A stretch of DNA of 64,000 bases from Lindgomyces ingoldianus. Taxonomy: Eukaryota; Ascomycota; Dothideomycetes; Pleosporales; Lindgomycetaceae. The position numbers and the translations under genes are program-made. The notes beneath the pieces are model-generated. The model saw only the letters and a list, made by a program, of their open reading frames with translations. It did no database searches and was not told where the DNA came from. Position 1 is the stretch's first letter; every line of letters begins with the position of its first letter. Where the stretch lies: assembly GCF_010093535.1 (NCBI RefSeq), contig NW_022985189.1, positions 486,712 to 550,711 of the forward strand. Reading direction: 5' to 3'. Positions 58,931 to 64,000 of this stretch are shown here, piece by piece.

Positions 58931-59737
58931 ATGGGGTGAGTGCATTTTTCCAATCACTGCTATTGTTCTTATTTCGCTAACAGAGCGGACAGGAAGACGT
59001 ACTGTTCTCGGTGCGAACGAGAGTTCCCGTCACAGCAGGCTCTACAACAGCACTACAATGATTCCGCTAGCCATTATCGGTGCGAAATTTGTGGATTCGA
59101 TGGTTCTACTTGGGACAAGTGGATAGGACATCACCGGAAGACAAAGCACCGAGTTGTGTGTCAGGGTTGCGATGATGGGAAAGGGTGGGCCTGGGTTGCT
59201 GGGTCGCAGGAGTACCTCGCCCATTTGAAGGAGCAGAATGTTTGCCAGGCTTGCGAGATGCATTTTCAAAACGCTAGCAATCTTGATCACGTAAGTAGAA
59301 GATCTGTCCTTCCAAGTCAACGTTAACACTAGTTTCAGCATAAAATGGTCCATTTGGAACGGTCGATTGAATGCTACGCTTGCTACCAGAAATTCCCCAC
59401 CTATCCTGCGATGATATTACACTTAGAGTCCGGCACATGCCCATCCAAAATTAATATACTCCACTTGAACGAGTCCGCGGCCATGTGTTTCCAGTGGAAG
59501 GCATATCTTGATCCAGGCTATCGGGATGAACTACTCAACCGTGACGATCTGAAAACTGAGTATAGCGAGCCGGTCTATCCATTTAAATGTCCTGAATGCG
59601 TCGTGAGTTTTACGAAGCTATCAGGTCTATTCCAACACGTGTATAGCAAAGCGTGCAATCAGGGTTTGTACGAAGGCAAGATGGCCAAGTTAATCAAGTG
59701 GCTGGAGAACCGGCATAGTGCTGGCGAAAATGAATGA
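58931..59737 (+). CDS. C2H2 zinc-finger protein, 236 residues
   Basis: Three exons: 58931-58935 (ATGGG), 58984-59290 and 59339-59737. Both introns are 48 bp, with donors GTGAGT and GTAAGT and acceptors CTAACAG and TTTCAG. The phases agree. The tiny first exon is inferred because the second exon has no suitable ATG; an upstream exon cannot be excluded. The protein has successive Cys/His pairs: YCSRCEREFPSQQALQQHY, YRCEICGFDGSTWDKWIGHH, a CQGCDDG and CQACEMHF part, CYACYQKFPTYPAMILH, and FKCPECVVSFTKLSGLFQHV. This fits a fungal multi-finger C2H2 protein, perhaps RNA- or DNA-binding; no specific role can be given. Confidence 0.75.
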
Positions 59738-61510
59738 GGATGCAGTAGCATAACACTGGTATGATAAATAGTGATCGCTCTAATGAAATTGTTATTCACA
59801 AGATGTGCGGAAGTGCAGATCTGCTCGGCGCCTAGCGGTGGTAAGCTCTTGATCCGGCGCTAGTGTTGGCTGTAGGCGCAACAGATATTACGCGCATTTT
59901 TTTTAGGAAGGATGAAATGCCTGGTATTGTGAATGCATATATGGGTGGGTTGAAGGCTGCCTTCATTATTATTATTGCATAGTTTGGTGTAGCCGCAGTG
60001 GTTAGTATCGCAATGCAGTGGCTTAAAATTAAAAAGGTGGTTTAGCAAAAGGAAAAGTTGGAAATAGTGGTTTAAGAGAGGGTGGATAGTAGTCGTAGCT
60101 TGTCGGTTGAGTTGACTAGTGTCGTGGACTTGACAGCTTTGGTTCTACTGTATTGCAAGAACAAGCGGGAAAAAGAAGAAGTGAAGATTGCCTCGTTGTT
60201 TTGCAAGACACAAGATAAGGTAAGAAGAAGCCGAATGGTTGTGACAGCAGGCCGCTATTAATATATGGACATTTGAAATCCCTTCCGTGTTCATTCTAAA
60301 AGTTTTTGGACTATCAAATTACTCACGAAGACATTTCATAATTGGCGGAGAGGGAACACACTAACAAGGCTTGATTGAAATGGCTAACCCTTTTAGGGGG
60401 AATAACTGAAGAATCAAGGGGTGCAATTTCAAGAATATACTTGTGCAGCAGCAACAGTATGGCCTTGAGATGGTTTTCGAATTGAGCTTGAGTCGCGATA
60501 TTGTGGTGTGTTAGCGCTGGCGTGCTAGTCAGTGATGCGCCACGGTTACGAAATCAAGCTGGAAAATCAAAAAGCAAGAAATCATTCAACATCATAGGCA
60601 TGATATGTTCTCCATGGAAGCTAGATTTCTCTTACGTTGTGTTCTCTTCCAAGCGTGTCTTGGCAAAGGGTAACTTTACATAATGCCACCTGTACTCGTT
60701 GGGTCCAATGCTTCTCTCGAAACGCAGAGAAGCCTTCTAGTACTGAACGCCTTTGATATATTATTTCTATGTAAATATGCTTAGGTTCGGACCCATTTGC
60801 GACCGTGTGTTTGCAGTGTTTTGAGAAAGACACAGCGGCCATGCTAATGCCAAATTTGCGAGGATATTTAGGTCAAAGAAGCGACGATTAAAGGCCTGCC
60901 TAATATGGGTCAACTAGAAGCTAGATGGCAGGTGCGTGTACTTTTGATTGAGGTTGGCCCCTCGATGAATGTGCCTATGCCAAGAAATCATGGAATTGAA
61001 AAAATTGCTCGGGCAAAGTGCAAGGAAGCAGACGTACGCATTTAGTGTTAACCGCCGCTATAGCTTCCAATTGTTCTTTGATAGGTTGGTGGTACTTAAA
61101 TGGACCTTGTTGCCTCGTCTCTTTGGCCTTGAAAGAATGCGACTAGGGCTCATTTGTGTGGGGAACCAAAACGCTTACCCTTTATATTAGCACTACTCAT
61201 GGGCCCCCCACGTGTCAACATCACGAAGTTTCCCAACACCCCCTCGATTGATAGGATATTACAGCAATAAACAGATGCCTCCCAGAGGACCGTGGAATGG
61301 TGCGTGATTCGCATGGAAGGTTCTTTGAGTTGACGTAAATATGTGCACAATGCCAGGTCAAAAACCTTGCTACCATCCCTTAGAGGCTGGATTTTCTTCA
61401 CCACTACTACTCACCACTAAACTCAGTAATACTACCTCACGTCCGCACAATCACATATATGCATCCTCAACTAGTCTCCTGCTAGCTACCCAAATTCACA
61501 TCAACCCAAA
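59738..61510. other. Intergenic, no supported gene
   Basis: Unique DNA with only short frames (60-85 codons) on both strands, none with a recognisable feature. Confidence 0.45.
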
Positions 61511-61897
61511 ATGCAACGCTCCAAATCCACCTTCCCAGCGCGCACGACTTCAACCACTGCAACTCTCTGCGCGCGCTGTCCTCCCAAGTCTTCCCCACGA
61601 CACAGCCTCCGTCGCCGGCAGCTCGCCTCACTTGAAACTGAAGGTTTCTTACCATCATTGGCGTCCTCCAGCCTGGAGGACATTCATGCGATTAATTTGA
61701 GCAAGGTGCGAGATCTACTGGAACTCTCGCCGCTACATCGGTGTCAGGGGCGGGATGGATTCGTGGATATGATCGATATGAGTCATGTTAGGGATTCGTT
61801 GGATTTGCAAAGGGAAAGGTGGAGTCCCAGGAGGAAGCGGAGCTCAAAGGGGGTCAAGAGGGTATTAAAGCGATGGATAAGGGGGTTTAGGCTGTGA
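61511..61897 (+). CDS. Small hypothetical basic protein, 128 residues
   Basis: Open frame with an ATG in a plausible context (CAACCCAAAATGC). Arg/Ser-rich at both ends (KSSPRHSLRRRQL and RERWSPRRKRSSKGVKRVLKRW) with an acidic, possibly helical middle (LEDIHAINLSKVRDLLEL). No homologous family is recognised. It could equally be a chance frame. Confidence 0.35.
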   Translation: MQRSKSTFPARTTSTTATLCARCPPKSSPRHSLRRRQLASLETEGFLPSLASSSLEDIHAINLSKVRDLLELSPLHRCQGRDGFVDMIDMSHVRDSLDLQRERWSPRRKRSSKGVKRVLKRWIRGFRL

Positions 61898-63599
61898 AGG
61901 GGCTATGTGGAAGGGATCGCCATCAAAGCATTGATAGACTTGACTTCTTCAGGACCGGATTTTGGAACAGCAGAGGTCGCTGGTGAGGCTTGCCAAATAT
62001 ATCCACCAAGTGAAAGGATTAACAACTGGGACAAATATCTCGCGCTAGAACGTAGGAAATCTATCAAATAGACACAGTTTTTTTATTCTTGAAACTAAAC
62101 GCAAAGAAAAGGCCAAGTTCAAACATTTCATAACGCTCCTATGCATCAGCCTGTCTCCCAAATATCCAATCTCCAAGTCCCCAAACCACTCCTCTCTTCT
62201 CCCTCTTCCTTGGCCTCTCTGATGCTTCACTCTCTCCGGTTTCGCCGCGTGAATAAGAGATGCGGGGAGACCAGACTCACCACCTGAGCCTCCGGCTCTT
62301 CCTTGACATCTCTCTTCTTCTCCTTTGGTGCGAGTGTGGAGTGTCTGGGCCTCTGGGTGTACGACCTGTTGGGAGGCTTGGTGTCGGACCTGCGTGGTGC
62401 TTTGCTGGGAACGGCACTGGAAATAGTAAAAGGCTTGAGCGAGAACACTTTCTAGATCTATGACGACATGTTCTTGGCGTTGGGGCGAGGGTGAGATCCC
62501 TATACTCAGAGCCACGGCGGACGCCTGGGCCTGGACCCTGTTGCTGTTATTTCAGCCGCCGTGGAGAGAATTTGCGCGCATGGTTGCTAGGCCTGTGTCA
62601 GAATGCCGATTAGAGTCGTTTCATATTGGGGATTGGGGTACGGCGCGTGTTGGCACTCGTGTGGCTGCCTTCATTCTGTGTAACAGGAGGCGGGGGAGAG
62701 ATATTTTGAGAGCTGGCTCACTGGGCAGGTCCATGATTCATTCCAAGAGCAGAAATAAGAGCTGCAAGAGACTCCGGTTAATGGGATATGGATTCGCCTT
62801 ACGTATGCTGGATTTCCCTAGCAGCAACTTCATGTTCTTGCGGCAGGATAAATCGACCGTGTCCGCTAAACTGGGACCTCGCGTTAGAAAGGTAAATACA
62901 AAGAGCCTGTGCAGGTGGCGCATATTGGGGCTCTATGCATGAGGGTGGGATAGGCGTATTGCATCGCAGACGATGTATTGGCTTTCAAGGCCTCAGGGTG
63001 GTCACAAATTAGGTCACCTTGAAGAGGGTGAATTCGCCTCTCATGTTCTGCATGATTCTGTTGGAGATATGGCACTGACTAGGTTAGTACTCAAGCTGCT
63101 CGCTGTTGTCCGCAAGTCGAGCGATGAAGTAGATGAGGAAGTGCTCAGCATGGCTTATTCTGCCAACACGTTGTTCAGGATGATTGCGAGCTCACTTTAC
63201 CAAAGCACCGACTGCACATGTCAGTCCTGTCCCGAAGGATGAAGCGGATCGTGATTTTGCCTACGCTCCAGGTCATCAACTTGTCCCAGAGAAACGGAAA
63301 TCTTAATCTAACAGCCAGCCCCTAAGCCTAGGAAAATTAAAACAGTTTTCCTTCGCGCCACAGATAGCTACGGCCTATGTTACTGTTGAAGAAACAGAAC
63401 ATTGTCTTTAGACGCTTGTAATTGCGTATCTAGAAGGGAACAAGATTCTTAACAATTAAGCCAGCTTGTAAGCCAGCTTAATAAGCTTGCTATGTAAGCA
63501 AGCACGCTAAGCGAATTAAGAGAGTAAATTGTAATAAGTAAGTAGGCTAAAGGCTATAGTTTATTAAGCTTATTTATAAAGCTATATAGCTTTATAGTA
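61898..63599. other. Intergenic to repeat border, no convincing gene
   Basis: Frames of 156 codons (62045-62515, minus, no ATG) and 160 codons (62460-62942, plus) overlap each other and show no domain; neither is supported. From about 63400 the DNA becomes AT-rich and repetitive (ccagcttgtaagccagcttaataagctt). Confidence 0.45.
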
Positions 63600-64000
63600 A
63601 CATACTTCACAGGCGAGTTGCTCACACACCTAAGTCGCTTACTTTTACTAAGACCCTACCCTAACAAACTCTATTATAGTCTATAACAACCTGCTCTAGC
63701 ACTATATAGTACAGTACAGCTTAGAATATTATTTAAATACTACTTCTGCTTCTTACTTATATATTTATGTGTTATGCCTAGTCTAATTACACTATCTATA
63801 GCGCCTTTAAACTAGCTTACCTACTTTAGCTTACACCTACTTTTTTGCCTTTTTCTTATTACTATGCACTTTAAACTCTTTTAAAGCTATTAAGTATAAG
63901 CTTTTTTAAATTATTAAAGTTTTTTTTACTTTAATTTACTTTTTTTTATATAATTTATGTTATGTAGTAGCTTTATTAGCTACTTAAAGCTTAGTAATTT
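63600..64000 (-). mobile_element. Tail of a Fot/pogo-like element, cut by window end
   Basis: It begins ACATACTTCACAGGCGAGTT after a TA, the element-A type terminus. The following 400 bp match the reverse complement of the right end of element B (for example GCCTAGTCTAATTACACT). On the minus strand a relic of the CN-stop-TRHN transposase tail is readable near 63760-63800. It is the 3' end of a broken transposase gene on the minus strand. Confidence 0.55.

Noticed and set aside
62045..62942. Overlapping frames of 156 (minus) and 160 (plus) codons
   Set aside because: They overlap on opposite strands, the minus frame has no ATG, and neither shows a domain or codon pattern of a gene.

Overview
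The window looks like the genome of a filamentous ascomycete (Pezizomycotina). Genes have short introns (about 42-123 bp, GTRNGT donors, CTRAC-type branch sites, one possible longer intron of 274 bp). Several are standard fungal genes (ergothioneine synthase EGT1, peroxisomal Lon, CHO2 and a proteinase-K-like subtilase). The DNA is sharply two-phased: GC-balanced gene islands alternate with very AT-rich, stop-riddled repeat blocks. In the repeats, C-to-T and G-to-A changes turn CAG codons into TAG and catalytic Asp, Glu or His codons into Asn, Lys or Tyr. That is the signature of repeat-induced point mutation (RIP). No rRNA, tRNA or CRISPR array was found.

Layout. 1-6959: a nested stack of repeats (two Ty3/gypsy copies in opposite orientations, a long-inverted-repeat element, a short non-autonomous LTR element and an LTR fragment). 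7961-9581: an apparently intact secreted subtilase gene, stranded between repeats. 10774-21429: more repeats, with a complete 5,685-bp gypsy element (5-bp target duplication), a lightly mutated solo LTR, and a TA-flanked Fot/pogo-like element nested in the long-inverted-repeat element. 22571-25725: a divergent pair, a secreted DUF8021-like protein (-) and an orphan fungal protein (+). 28616-38420: three minus-strand genes in a row (Lon-like peroxisomal protease ending in SRL, a PHD-finger protein, EGT1). 39449-49777: a 10.3-kb element. 51543-59737: three plus-strand genes (an orphan protein, CHO2, a small zinc-finger protein). 59738-64000: mostly gene-poor, ending in the tail of another Fot/pogo-like element cut by the window edge.

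The most notable item is the 10,329-bp insertion at 39449-49777. It has 21-bp perfect terminal inverted repeats and an exact 8-bp target duplication (CGGAACTC). Between its unmutated ends are RIP-degraded relics of at least two large genes pointing inward: a DUF6589-like gene from the left, and a RecQ-type helicase from the right with motifs I, II, V and VI still readable through RIP changes. A third, unidentified relic follows the helicase. I could not assign this element to a named transposon family from sequence alone.

The host genes are independent functions rather than a pathway cluster: EGT1 makes the thiol antioxidant ergothioneine, Lon-SRL does peroxisomal quality control, CHO2 does the first methylation of phosphatidylethanolamine, and the subtilase and DUF8021-like protein are secreted. 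All product names come from motif recognition without database searches.
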